Shown: positions 23,218 through 33,042 of the stretch, one piece after another | Position numbering within the stretch: position 1 is the first letter of the stretch | Layout of the letters: each line of letters opens with the position of its first letter | Assembly: GCA_004293265.1 (NCBI GenBank) | Contig: RDXZ01000015.1 | Location: 1 to 51,552, forward strand | Origin: Bacteroidota bacterium | GTDB lineage: Bacteria; Bacteroidota; Bacteroidia; Cytophagales; Microscillaceae | Direction of reading: 5' to 3' | DNA length: 51,552 bases | Program-made: the position numbers and the translations under genes | The notes under the pieces: generated by a model | Databases searched by the model: none | Told to the model about the DNA's origin: nothing | The model's input: only the letters and a program-made list of their open reading frames with translations

Positions 23218-24780
23218 ATGTCTTCTCTTACACACAAAGCCTCAGTTCCAATTTTATTGACTTCTGTTTTTATCATTGCTATTTGCAGTATTTTATACGA
23301 ATTATTAATCAGTAGTATTTCAGCCTATTTTTTAGGAAGCAGTATTTTTCATTTTTCTATTACGATTGGTTTTTTTCTTTCTGCCATGGGTTTGGGTGCC
23401 TTTTTATCCAAATATATTGGTGATGAATATTTGTTGGAAAATTTTATTTGGTTTGAATTGTGGTTAGGAATTATAGGCGGACTTTCGGGTGTTGTTTTGT
23501 ATTTTGGTTATGCTTTTACTCAAAATTATTATTTGTTGGCTTTTTCTTTGATTACTACCATCGGTACTTTGGTAGGATTAGAAATTCCGTTATTAACTCG
23601 GATTATCAAAGCCCATTTCAATCTCAAAGATACTTTGGCACAAGTGCTTTCTTTTGATTATTTGGGTGCATTGTTTGCTTCTATTTTATTTCCTGTGGTT
23701 TTATTGCCTTATTTTGGCTTATTGAGAACATCTTTTTTTGTTGGATTATTAAATTTAGCAATATGTTTGTTTAATTTATGGATTTTTAGAAAACAAATCA
23801 AAGGTTTTTTAAGAACATTTATTATCGCTTCGATAGCCACCGTAGTCTATATCATTGGTTTTTGGGGAGGTTTGGGCGTGCAAAATTATTTAGAACAATT
23901 TTTATATAATGATGAAATTATTTTTAATACGCAATCTGCATACCAACGCATAGTCGTTACGCGTGATGCCCCTGATGTGCGTTTGTATCTGAACGGAAAT
24001 TTACAATTTTCTTCACAAGACGAACATCGTTATCACGAACCTTTGGTACATTTTCCATTGGCTTTATCTAACCAAAGAGAAAAAATATTGTTTTTGGGAG
24101 CAGGTGATGGCTTGGCGGCAAGAGAATTATTAAAATATTCTACTATCAAAGAAATTCACGTCGTAGATTTAGATTCGATGATGACAAATTTGGCTCGAAA
24201 ACATCCTTTATTTTTAAATTTGAATGAAGGAGCATTAAATCATAAAAAAATTAAAATTTTTAATCAAGATGCTTACAAATTTTTAGAAAATAATAAAGAA
24301 ATTTATGATGTAATTATTATTGATTTGCCTGACCCTTCAGAAGTGAGTTTAGGAAAATTATACAGCAAAGAATTTTATCATTTAGTTAAAAAAAGATTGG
24401 CAAGAGATGGAGCAATGATTACTCAATCAGCCTCACCTTTTTTCACAAAAAATGCTTTTTGGTGTATTTATCATACTTTACAAGAAATTTTCCCGACCGT
24501 TTTGCCCATTACGGTTCACGTCCCTTCTTTCGGACAATGGGGATTTAATATGGCAATGCCACACACAACTTTTGATAAAAAAGAAAGTATTGAAAGAATA
24601 GAAAAGTTTTTGTTTGAAAAAAATAAAAATATATATTTAAAATATCTCAACAAAGAAACCGTAGGAAGTTTGTTTGTTTTTGATGAAGATTTGAAAGAAT
24701 CAAAAACAGAAATCAATACTTTAGATACACAAAAATTAGTGCAGTACTACGAAAAAAGTTGGGAGGCTTACAATCGATAG
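23218..24780 (+). CDS. speE: membrane-anchored spermidine synthase homologue (polyamine aminopropyltransferase)
   Basis: The 520-aa protein has an N-terminal half with about seven transmembrane helices (residues ~12-230; SVFIIAICSILYELLISSIS onward). The C-terminal half is a SpeE-like aminopropyltransferase domain: DVRLYLNGNLQFSSQDEHRY, HEPLVHFPLA, SAM-site ILFLGAGDGLAARELLKY (~289-306), EIHVVDLDSMM, and the catalytic-loop region IIIDLPDPS (~367-375). This TM-SpeE fusion is known in many bacteria. In spermidine synthase it transfers aminopropyl from decarboxylated SAM to putrescine, but the fused forms are poorly characterised and substrate use is uncertain. A strong bidirectional terminator follows. 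Confidence 0.82.
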   Translation: MSSLTHKASVPILLTSVFIIAICSILYELLISSISAYFLGSSIFHFSITIGFFLSAMGLGAFLSKYIGDEYLLENFIWFELWLGIIGGLSGVVLYFGYAFTQNYYLLAFSLITTIGTLVGLEIPLLTRIIKAHFNLKDTLAQVLSFDYLGALFASILFPVVLLPYFGLLRTSFFVGLLNLAICLFNLWIFRKQIKGFLRTFIIASIATVVYIIGFWGGLGVQNYLEQFLYNDEIIFNTQSAYQRIVVTRDAPDVRLYLNGNLQFSSQDEHRYHEPLVHFPLALSNQREKILFLGAGDGLAARELLKYSTIKEIHVVDLDSMMTNLARKHPLFLNLNEGALNHKKIKIFNQDAYKFLENNKEIYDVIIIDLPDPSEVSLGKLYSKEFYHLVKKRLARDGAMITQSASPFFTKNAFWCIYHTLQEIFPTVLPITVHVPSFGQWGFNMAMPHTTFDKKESIERIEKFLFEKNKNIYLKYLNKETVGSLFVFDEDLKESKTEINTLDTQKLVQYYEKSWEAYNR

Positions 24781-24803
24781 TTTTTTTGATTTTTATAAAC
24801 AAG

Positions 24804-24861
24804 AAATTAGACAAAAATTCACGTCATTTTAGATAAAATAGGACGAATTTTTGTCTAATTT
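24804..24861. terminator. strong bidirectional terminator between convergent genes
   Basis: Perfect 17-bp outer arms (AAATTAGACAAAAATTC, 24804-24820; complement 24845-24861) plus an inner partial stem (GTC..TTTTA/TAAAA..GAC) form a hairpin followed by T runs on both strands. It separates the convergent spermidine synthase and LamG genes. Confidence 0.85.
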
Positions 24862-24872
24862 TTTTGATAATT

Positions 24873-27008
24873 TTATTTCAACTCTAAATAATTGATTTGT
24901 AATTCACTATCTTTGCCTTGCACAGAAACAATTTTATTATCAAACAAAACTATTTCATCTCGACGTGTAAGTTCAATATTTTTACCAATGGAAACCGCAT
25001 TTTGAACAATTTTTCCATTTTTATCAATTACCATCATCAATGTATCCATATAAGTAGGCTCCCAACTACTTCCGCCACCTTTTGACCAAAGAATTAGAAT
25101 ATTTCCATTGGGTAATTTTTGAGTTTTGATATTTTTTACATTTTCAGTTTCACGATTTTTATATTTTGTAAGCCAATTTACTCCTTGATTTTCTTGCGGC
25201 GACCAATTTCCACCAAAGGTATAAAAACCACCTTTTTCTGTTAATCCTTTGGATATAATATGTTTTTTTTCGTTATATGGATATTTATCATAATCATAAA
25301 ATTCTTTGGCAACTTTTACAAATCCTAAATTTCTTGCGTCAAGATTATCACCAATTCGACTGCTGTTCAGTGATTTTCCGTCTGCATCAGGTTCACCTGC
25401 AAAAATAACCAAATAACCATCTTCCACTTCGACCACTCCGCCCAGTTCGGTATAAGTTCCATTGTCGTTTGACCATTTGTAATAACTTTTTTGAGGTGTA
25501 CTAATTTCTTCATATTTTGGAAAAATCGTACCATAACCATTGGCAGTTGAGCCGTGTTCGGTTTTGAAAGTATAAACCAATTTAGAACTTCTTTGCTCTT
25601 TTGTCATTCGGTGCATATTAATGCCACGTGGATAGTTATCGCCTAAATCAATACCGATAAAATCTCCTGTTTCGTTTTTTGTCAAATAATTATCAAAAGA
25701 ATGTCCTGAGGTTTGTCCTGTATTTTTAATAATATCTAACGAGTTGGCATCAAAAGTAACTCCGATTCCGCCTTGATGATTCAAACCATCACTGCTTTTG
25801 TTCATCGTTCTACCCATAAAAAATCCTAATACTCCTGCATGATGCACGAGTGTACCCGCATAGTTGCCCACTCTAAAAATATCTAAGTCTTTTTTGTCAG
25901 AACTATGTTTTTTTTGTGCCAATAAATTTCCCTTAGATGATAGTTTATACAATGTTAAAAAATCGTTGCTTGTTTTGTCTTTCATTTCATCAAAAACCAT
26001 TACATATAAATTGTTTTCGTCATCATTAGTAGCCGCCAAAAGTTTTTTATTGACAGGAATAGCAAGTTTAATAGGATTTTGTGCAGACATATTTTTTGCT
26101 ACAACACTCAAATAAATAGATAAATTTTTAGAATCTTGCCAAATAAGATTTAAGTTGTTTTGTTGATTGAGCGAAAGAAAAAAATTACGATTAGCCAAAT
26201 ATTTAACCTTATTGACATCACCGCTAATATTTATATTGGTTTTTTTCCACGTGCCTAAGGCAGTTTCTGTACCTTTTATATTGTTATCAGGCGTAACAAC
26301 AATGTTATCGTTTGGTTTTTCATTGTTGTTATTATTGTTATTGTCATCATTTGGTTCTTGTGGATTGACATCAAAAGCACCTTGATATATTTTTAAATTT
26401 TTCCAATATCCTGTAAAACAAGTGCCTCTTCCTGTGTTTGTGCTACAAAAATCAATGCCAAGTTCGACGCGTGTGAGGTCTAATTGCACATTGTTTTGTT
26501 GAATGATTTGTTTTTTATCTAAATATAATTCTAAGTTTTTGTTGGCAGACACCAACACCAATTTATACCATTTATTCGCTACACACGCCACATTTTTAGT
26601 GGGATAAGTAATAGAGTTATTGGTGGTTTTAAGAGAAATAATGCCATTTTTTACATTGACTTCAATAATTCTTCTACTTCTTCCGATGACAATAATTGGC
26701 ATATCTTTGTCTAATTTTGTGATTTTAAAAGAAAGGCTCAACGAAAAATTATCAACTTTCACATTGGATAATCGTCCATCTGAAAAAATAGCATTGCCTA
26801 AATTTTTATTAAAATCACCATAAATACCTTCGGTATAAGCTGCACCATCTTTGAACTCTGCTCCAATAAATTTTATGTCATTATAATATCCTTCACCTTC
26901 TTTGGTGTCTTTTTTGAGAGGAAAACTTGCCATTAATGTAGATTTTTGTGCTTGTGTAGAAAATATTATTCCTAAAAAACATATAACAACTGCGAATATT
27001 TTTTTCAT
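24873..27008 (-). CDS. secreted LamG/concanavalin-like domain protein
   Basis: The 711-aa protein has a cleavable signal peptide (MKKIFAVVICFLGIIFSTQA). The LamG-like jelly-roll domain spans ~25-215 (YNDIKFIGAEFKDGAAYTEG, NFSLSLSFKITKLDKDMPII, NKWYKLVLVSANKNLELYLD, GYWKNLKIYQGAFD). An Asn/Asp-rich linker (~220-245, seven consecutive Asn) follows. The C-terminal ~460-residue beta-rich region (LYKLSSKGNLLAQKKHSSDK, GTLVHHAGVLGFFMGRTMNK, GGVVEVEDGYLVIFAGEPDA, GGGSSWEPTYMDTLMMVIDK) is propeller-like. No sorting domain of the type IX kind is obvious at the C-terminus. It is likely an extracellular or periplasmic binding protein; the ligand is unknown. Confidence 0.75.
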   Translation of the reverse strand: MKKIFAVVICFLGIIFSTQAQKSTLMASFPLKKDTKEGEGYYNDIKFIGAEFKDGAAYTEGIYGDFNKNLGNAIFSDGRLSNVKVDNFSLSLSFKITKLDKDMPIIVIGRSRRIIEVNVKNGIISLKTTNNSITYPTKNVACVANKWYKLVLVSANKNLELYLDKKQIIQQNNVQLDLTRVELGIDFCSTNTGRGTCFTGYWKNLKIYQGAFDVNPQEPNDDNNNNNNNEKPNDNIVVTPDNNIKGTETALGTWKKTNINISGDVNKVKYLANRNFFLSLNQQNNLNLIWQDSKNLSIYLSVVAKNMSAQNPIKLAIPVNKKLLAATNDDENNLYVMVFDEMKDKTSNDFLTLYKLSSKGNLLAQKKHSSDKKDLDIFRVGNYAGTLVHHAGVLGFFMGRTMNKSSDGLNHQGGIGVTFDANSLDIIKNTGQTSGHSFDNYLTKNETGDFIGIDLGDNYPRGINMHRMTKEQRSSKLVYTFKTEHGSTANGYGTIFPKYEEISTPQKSYYKWSNDNGTYTELGGVVEVEDGYLVIFAGEPDADGKSLNSSRIGDNLDARNLGFVKVAKEFYDYDKYPYNEKKHIISKGLTEKGGFYTFGGNWSPQENQGVNWLTKYKNRETENVKNIKTQKLPNGNILILWSKGGGSSWEPTYMDTLMMVIDKNGKIVQNAVSIGKNIELTRRDEIVLFDNKIVSVQGKDSELQINYLELK

Positions 27009-27165
27009 TTTTTTAGTAGATTTTTTTTATTTTTTATTTTGAGATATAATTCTAAACGTTATTTATGGTTAAAAATTTTAAAGAAAAATGATTTATTTTG
27101 GTGGTGCGAACTTTGTATAATTTTTAGATAATTTTTGATTGATAATAAAATTTGATAAAATCCAA

Positions 27166-27203
27166 AAAAAACGTTCAAAAAAAAATATTTTTGAACGTTT
27201 TTT
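27166..27203. terminator. hairpin terminator after the 1700-aa exported protein gene
   Basis: Perfect 16-bp arms (AAAAAACGTTCAAAAA, 27166-27181; complement 27188-27203) with a 6-nt loop lie 44 nt downstream of the stop at 27247 on the minus strand. Confidence 0.75.
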
Positions 27204-27246
27204 ATTGAAATGAAAATATAAAATCAAATAGAAAACTAACGAAAAA

Positions 27247-30200
27247 TTAAAACTTTTCAGGTCCTTCTTTTTTCTCCTCCGTTTTTTTCTTTTCTTTTTC
27301 TTTTTTCTTCTCCTTCTCCTTCCCTTTTTCATTTTCTTTTTCCTTGTCTTTATCTTTTTCCTCGTCTTTTTCTTTTTCCTCCTCTTTTTTAGGTTCTTCT
27401 TCTTTTTTCTCCTCTACTTGTGGCAAAGCTTCGGCTTTATAGACTTCTCTAAATTTAGCCAAGAAAGCATCTTTTTTATCTACTCCTGCTTCTTCGATAT
27501 TTTTAGATTTTAAACCTTTGTTGATGAGGTCATCAGACGACAAAACTTGGAACTTCTCTTTTTCATATTCTACATACAACCAAAAATCAGATTTGGGTTG
27601 AATATAAAAACTATACGAATCACCTTCGGTAGATTTTTTTAGTTCTATATAGCCCGGTGTTTCTAATTGCCATATTTTATCAAAAATACTCAATAAATTA
27701 AGTTTTCCAACGCTATAAAAAGTTTTAAATTCTTCCGACCATTGCATATCTACTTTTGAAAAAGTAAATGCTTTTTTCATTTCTTTATCTTTCCACGCAG
27801 TTACATTTCTGCCTGCTTTGAAATCATCAGTATAAGAACGATAAGATTTTTCACCTACAATTTCTGCAATTTTATAATTCAAAGGGTCGTTTGCGTTTAG
27901 ATTTAGCGGTTTTTCACTAAATTTACTCAACATTACTTTATCCAATTCTTTGTTTACTTTCGAAGAAAAAGGCAAATCAAATACTAATAATAAATCTAAA
28001 TTATATTTTTTATTTTTATTATCAATTTTTACTGAACCTGATTTATTGACAATCTTTGCTAATGTTTTATCAAACAAATTTAATTTTCCTTCTACATAAA
28101 TAGAGTTTTCAGAATCATCAAATATTAATAAATTCCCTGTAAAAGTTTTTCCTTCTATTTTATCCAACGAAGCGATTTTAAATTGATTAATAGCAGGATT
28201 ATAACCCAAAGTACCTTTTGCTAAGAAAATATCCAAATCGTTTTCCTGTGGTTTGGGCGATAAAAACGTAGAATACAAATCAAAACCACTATTAAAGTGA
28301 AGCCCTGATGTAATGATATTATTATCAATTTTTTGTTTTTCTTCCACTTCCAAAGAAACTTCATCACCTTTATTACTTTTATAAGGCAACCATTGGTCAA
28401 AATCTTTACGGCTCGCCAAATCTAATTTGATAAAACCTTCGAGTCCCAAATCTTTTTTATCGGCACGCATTTTTACTTTTCCTTTGTATAAAATCCGTGA
28501 AGTAATGTAAAATTTCTTTTTATCATCTTCACCCACAGTTCCCTCTGCATAAGTAAATCGAGTTTCTTCTTTCTCTCGTTTTTTTCTCCTTTTTTTCTTT
28601 GCATCTTTTTCTTTTCCTGCCAATTCAGATTCACTTAAAAATTGAAATTTATCAAATTTAATATTAAATGTATCTTTTTTGACATTGACAAATTGATAAG
28701 TAGCATCTCCATCAAAGTCTATCCGTGATTTTATCCGAATCGTAGCATTAAACAATTTATGATAACGATTAGTGGTATCCATAAAAATACGTGCTTCTTT
28801 TAATTCTTGCATTTCTGCATCTTTTAATATAGTAGCAATACCATCTTTTGGAATAATCATCGCATCAGCAGAATAAATATTAGGAACGCCTTTGGTCAAT
28901 AAAGTCAAATTTGGAATATCATATAAAGCCTGATTGGCTCTAAAAGTTAGATTTTCAGTATTATTTTCTTCTGTACCAAATATTGTAGCCGTAAAACGAC
29001 TATTTGTATCGCCTTTCATAGCAATTGTTTGTTTGTTCAAATCCCACAAAGCATCTTTGATAGAAGTTTTGTATTCTGCATAAGGAAATTCCATTGAGGC
29101 AAACTCGTCCCCAAAATCCTCACTTGGTTTGATGTCAGTTTGTCCTTTGATAAAATCAAAAACTGTATTGACAAAATTTCCACGCATAATTGGTTTGTTA
29201 TTGACATAAAAAAACTGGTCAAAAACATAAGGGTCAAAAGGTTTTGAATTGATACGTAATTCGATATTTTTGGCTACAAATCCGTTTTGTCCCAAAGTAA
29301 ACTTATCTTCACTGACAGACAAAATCGTAAAATCTTTTCGCACCAACGCACCTTCGGCGGTTAGTCCATTTGCTCCTACGATTAAGTTTCCTCTCAAAGT
29401 TACCGGATTAGCTTTGCCATAAATCGTAAATAATTTATCTTTAAAACGTTGTTCGAAAGCACCTTTTGGAAGGCTTGCTCGTGTACCTTCTAAACGTTCA
29501 ATTTCTGTTTTATTGGTAATAATCATTTTGTCCTCTGTGGCATTCCAACGAAGTTGTGCAGTTTGTCCTGTTGATTCAGGATATTCGCTCGGTCCTATTT
29601 TTGCTTTTGCTACATTAAATTCGATATTATCCGAAGTTACAGAATCAGGCATCAATACAAATTCTGGTGATTTAAGAATTGTACTTAAATAAGATATTTC
29701 GCCACCTGTTGAAAGTGCTTCTTTTGTCATTACCAAATCTCTTGAAAACTTAATTTTTGCTCCTTTGATTTGGTCGCTGATAGGATACAAAGGATAGCCC
29801 GCTTTGGGTGCTTTGTGTATAAAGCCCATCGAATAATCTGGCATTGGTTTTAGTTTTTCCTTGAATGTGGGTAATATATTTGACACAAAACGTCCCGGAA
29901 AAATAGGGACTTTGGAAGTCAAACTATCCATATCAATTGGGTCTAAAACAAAAACTGCCCCATGTTTGTTTTTTAGTTTTTTGACATCATTTGCCTCCTC
30001 AAACTCTTGCGGAATATTGACTACTAAACTATCATACGCCATATTTTGCCTATCTTTAGTTTTGAAATAAGTCAAACCACCATTTTCAATCATCAATTTT
30101 GGATATTCTTCGTAAGAATTTTTTGTGCCTAAAATTTTTCCTTTTTTACGCCCAGATTTATTCAAATGGTCGCTAATGACCACACGACCGGGTTGAAACG

Positions 30201-32349
30201 AAATTTCTCCTCCGTATTCGTGAAATTCTATTTTTTTATCATCAGTAGTATCAGCAATGATAAACAAAATTTTATCGATAATGGGCATTTCTACTGCAAA
30301 ATCTTTGTATAACATAAAAAACTTTTGCCCAATAAACCTAAAATTACCGACCGTTACTTCTCCTTTATCTAAATACAAACTTCTTCCTTGATAAATTTTT
30401 ACTTCTCTTTTTGATGTATCAGGAATAATATTGACATTTAACAATTGACTAATAGGAAACCTATCAATACCTCTAATCAATAACTCATTATTGGTGCGGC
30501 TCATACTTGCATTGGGCTGTTTTCCTGAAACTGATTTTATCAAAAAAGTATCATGGTCATAAGTTTTGTATAAAGTGGAATCATTTTTTTTGGCTATTTT
30601 TCGTTGAATTTTATCCACAGAACTCAAAAAAACATCAGTAGAATCGGCTTGACTAATTCGCCTTCCCATAGTTATAAATCCATTTCCTTCGTCAAAATCC
30701 AAATAACCTTTGGAGCGTAATTCGGTAGCTAAATTTCTCAAAGCGCCTTCATTGGGTAAATTTCTCAAATCAACATCTTTTTTTCCTTGTTTTTTGGCTA
30801 ATTCTTTGGTAATATCAGCAATATCTTTGGCAACTTCGGCTACACTAAAAATATTGGTTTTGTTTTTACGTGCAAATTCTCCAAACAAACGCAAAGGGTG
30901 AAAACTATACAAACCAATCATTTGGTTATATCTTTCTTTATCAAAAAAATCAAAAGATTCGAATACTGCGGGACGCAAATCTTGCGAACCTGTAAGCATA
31001 AATAAATCCAAACTATCTTTTTCAATATTATACCTAACCACATCAGCATCAATATAAAACTCGTGATGATTATCAATAAAAGGCGTACTTCCTGAGGCAG
31101 TATTTCTATCTCTTACCAAGCGTAAATCATATTTTTTTTCTTTTTTTTGTGCCTGAGAACGATAATAATTAAGTTGTAAATCAGAATGATATAAAGAATC
31201 TTGCGCCCCCATATACAAAGAAAACTTTGCATTATTGGTAGAAATGGTGGAATCTGTGATGGCTAATTTTCGAGAGGCAATCAAAAAACTTGATTTTTTG
31301 TTGTTATCAATAAAACCTGATTTTCCTATCAAATACGAATATAAATTGCCTTGTTTTGAAGTGCTTATAATTTTTCTTCCTTCTAATGAAAAACCACCTT
31401 TGTAATCTATATTTTGAGAAATATTTGGAATTTCTACGTTATGTTCGTTAGAAACAAACTTTGGATATACTGCATAATTGGCATTTTTTCTTGGGCGGCT
31501 TGCAAAAGTATAATCTCCTTTGATTGATTTTTTGAGTACATCTGTATAAGTTAAAGTAGCGTTTGAGCCTTTTAGTTCGTTTTTAGAACCATCAAAAGTA
31601 TAGTTAGAGAGTTCGGTAAATACTTTATTTTCATCAAACTCTACTGATTTCCAATCTACTTTTCCGCCTTTGCCTACCAACGTATTTTTTGTCATCAACC
31701 AAACCGCTTTTGTTCCTTTGTAAGTTACGGAATCTTGAGTAGAACCCATCGAAAAATTAGCATTGTTAAATTTAATCATCGGTCCGAGCAAATCTTTGGT
31801 AACTTGTGCCAAGCTATCTGAATCTACGCTGGCAAATTCAGTTTGTAATGCTTCATCTCTTTTATCCAAATAAATAAATTTATAATCGCCTTGCGTTACG
31901 TAAGCGCGATATAATTTTTCAGAAACAATAAAAAATTTTAAGAAAAAATATCTACTTTTTTTCAAAAAAGTATTCAAATCTCTTGTATCTTTGAGTGCTG
32001 TGGCTTGTTCACAAACGTTCAAAAAATCACCGATTTGTGTGGCATTGGCTTTTGCGCTATTGCTTGCGTTTGCCAAAGCACCAAAAAAATCAGTAAAACC
32101 TCCTGAAAAAATCATTTTTGCAGTTACTAATTTTTTAGATACTTGAATAATTTTGGTTTGATGAGCAGAAAGTCCACTGCTCCAAGCAGATGAAAAATCA
32201 TTGGCAACATCAACTTGTTTTCCTTTGGTGAGCTGGTCATTGACGTAAGCCACAAATTCTTGTGGAGAATCAGGAAAATTAATCCGTTGGGCAAAAGCCA
32301 CATAAGACGTAAAAAATAATAATAAAATAAAAAAATGAGATTTTTGCAT
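27247..32349 (-). CDS. very large exported protein of unknown function with Lys/Glu-rich tail
   Basis: Translation from 32349 gives 1700 aa starting with a signal peptide (MQKSHFFILLLFFTSYVAFA, then QRINFPDSPQ). An ATG six codons upstream (32367) is less suitable. The body has no transmembrane helix and reads as long stretches of short beta-strands (GGEISFQPGRVVISDHLNKS; ITNKTEIERLEGTRASLPKG; TSRILYKGKVKMRADKKDLG), suggesting a repetitive beta structure in the periplasm or at the outer membrane. The last ~60 residues are almost purely Lys/Glu/Asp (EEEKEKDEEKDKDKEKENEK). It also has a helical segment around ITKELAKKQGKKDVDLRNLP with a winged-helix-like look. I recognise no family. A weak -7 element (TATATTTG, 32449-32442) lies upstream. 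Confidence 0.7.
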   Translation of the reverse strand: MQKSHFFILLLFFTSYVAFAQRINFPDSPQEFVAYVNDQLTKGKQVDVANDFSSAWSSGLSAHQTKIIQVSKKLVTAKMIFSGGFTDFFGALANASNSAKANATQIGDFLNVCEQATALKDTRDLNTFLKKSRYFFLKFFIVSEKLYRAYVTQGDYKFIYLDKRDEALQTEFASVDSDSLAQVTKDLLGPMIKFNNANFSMGSTQDSVTYKGTKAVWLMTKNTLVGKGGKVDWKSVEFDENKVFTELSNYTFDGSKNELKGSNATLTYTDVLKKSIKGDYTFASRPRKNANYAVYPKFVSNEHNVEIPNISQNIDYKGGFSLEGRKIISTSKQGNLYSYLIGKSGFIDNNKKSSFLIASRKLAITDSTISTNNAKFSLYMGAQDSLYHSDLQLNYYRSQAQKKEKKYDLRLVRDRNTASGSTPFIDNHHEFYIDADVVRYNIEKDSLDLFMLTGSQDLRPAVFESFDFFDKERYNQMIGLYSFHPLRLFGEFARKNKTNIFSVAEVAKDIADITKELAKKQGKKDVDLRNLPNEGALRNLATELRSKGYLDFDEGNGFITMGRRISQADSTDVFLSSVDKIQRKIAKKNDSTLYKTYDHDTFLIKSVSGKQPNASMSRTNNELLIRGIDRFPISQLLNVNIIPDTSKREVKIYQGRSLYLDKGEVTVGNFRFIGQKFFMLYKDFAVEMPIIDKILFIIADTTDDKKIEFHEYGGEISFQPGRVVISDHLNKSGRKKGKILGTKNSYEEYPKLMIENGGLTYFKTKDRQNMAYDSLVVNIPQEFEEANDVKKLKNKHGAVFVLDPIDMDSLTSKVPIFPGRFVSNILPTFKEKLKPMPDYSMGFIHKAPKAGYPLYPISDQIKGAKIKFSRDLVMTKEALSTGGEISYLSTILKSPEFVLMPDSVTSDNIEFNVAKAKIGPSEYPESTGQTAQLRWNATEDKMIITNKTEIERLEGTRASLPKGAFEQRFKDKLFTIYGKANPVTLRGNLIVGANGLTAEGALVRKDFTILSVSEDKFTLGQNGFVAKNIELRINSKPFDPYVFDQFFYVNNKPIMRGNFVNTVFDFIKGQTDIKPSEDFGDEFASMEFPYAEYKTSIKDALWDLNKQTIAMKGDTNSRFTATIFGTEENNTENLTFRANQALYDIPNLTLLTKGVPNIYSADAMIIPKDGIATILKDAEMQELKEARIFMDTTNRYHKLFNATIRIKSRIDFDGDATYQFVNVKKDTFNIKFDKFQFLSESELAGKEKDAKKKRRKKREKEETRFTYAEGTVGEDDKKKFYITSRILYKGKVKMRADKKDLGLEGFIKLDLASRKDFDQWLPYKSNKGDEVSLEVEEKQKIDNNIITSGLHFNSGFDLYSTFLSPKPQENDLDIFLAKGTLGYNPAINQFKIASLDKIEGKTFTGNLLIFDDSENSIYVEGKLNLFDKTLAKIVNKSGSVKIDNKNKKYNLDLLLVFDLPFSSKVNKELDKVMLSKFSEKPLNLNANDPLNYKIAEIVGEKSYRSYTDDFKAGRNVTAWKDKEMKKAFTFSKVDMQWSEEFKTFYSVGKLNLLSIFDKIWQLETPGYIELKKSTEGDSYSFYIQPKSDFWLYVEYEKEKFQVLSSDDLINKGLKSKNIEEAGVDKKDAFLAKFREVYKAEALPQVEEKKEEEPKKEEEKEKDEEKDKDKEKENEKGKEKEKKKEKEKKKTEEKKEGPEKF

Positions 32350-32539
32350 ATTTTTTTGATATATCAATGATAAATAGATTATTTTTTTGTAGTATTGATT
32401 GATTTTTAAGTGAATTTAAGTATTTTTCCTAAAAAATTATTCAAATATAGTTATTTTTTTATATTAAAATTATTTTTTAACAAAAATATTTTTTTTTAGT
32501 TTAATTTTTAAGGTATTTTTACAAAAAATTATTATTTTT

Positions 32540-32980
32540 ATGCGTTTATATTTCAAAACCAAAGTTAATTTATTACCTGAAAAAGTGTTTGAAGGTTTTA
32601 ATGAACAATTATTTTTAAAACTTGCTCCACCTTTTCCGCCTGTTCGTTTGCAAAGATTCGACGGCTGCAAAGCAGGAGATAAAGTTGTTTTAAAATTATT
32701 TTTTATTTTCTTTTCTCAAATTTGGGAAAGCACTATTTTGAAACAAGTAACGACAAAAAATGAAATTTATTTTATAGATAGAGGTACAAAATTACCTTTT
32801 TTTCTTAAACAATGGCAACATTCTCATATCATTCAAAGCAATGAAGACGGAGGAAGTTTTATTATTGATGACATCGAATATCATACGCCTTTTTGGTTAT
32901 TAGATTATTTGATGTATCCAAGTATGTGGTTTATTTTTGCATATAGAAAACCTATTTATCGAAAAATTTTTAAAAAATAA
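32540..32980 (+). CDS. SRPBCC (START-like) ligand-binding protein
   Basis: The 146-aa protein matches the compact SRPBCC/polyketide-cyclase fold in size and pattern: an N-terminal strand-helix MRLYFKTKVNLLPEKVFEGF, the conserved LAPPFPPVRLQRFDGCKAGD, WESTILKQVTTKNEIYFIDR, then FFLKQWQHSHIIQSNEDGGS and DDIEYHTPF. It ends in a basic tail. Members of this sub-group bind small hydrophobic ligands; no enzyme activity can be assigned. It is transcribed divergently from the 1700-aa exported protein. Confidence 0.75.
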   Translation: MRLYFKTKVNLLPEKVFEGFNEQLFLKLAPPFPPVRLQRFDGCKAGDKVVLKLFFIFFSQIWESTILKQVTTKNEIYFIDRGTKLPFFLKQWQHSHIIQSNEDGGSFIIDDIEYHTPFWLLDYLMYPSMWFIFAYRKPIYRKIFKK

Positions 32981-32987
32981 TTTGTAT

Positions 32988-33002
32988 AACTTTCCAAAAG
33001 TT
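32988..33002 (-). repeat. 15-mer repeat AACTTTTGGAAAGTT
   Basis: On the minus strand this reads AACTTTTGGAAAGTT, as at 44004-44018 and in both arms of the hairpin at 6100-6132. It lies 8 nt after the SRPBCC stop. A decayed second arm (AAAACTTGG, 33004-33012) suggests a degenerate hairpin. Confidence 0.6.
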
Positions 33003-33042
33003 TAAAACTTGGTAGTGCTTAAATGTAATTTTTTTATCTGAT

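Noticed and set aside
27093-27332. Plus/minus frames rich in Arg and Lys opposite and beyond the tail of the 1700-aa protein
   Set aside because: This is a shadow frame produced by the purine-rich codons of the Lys/Glu tail plus terminator DNA; it has no start signal and is pure low complexity.
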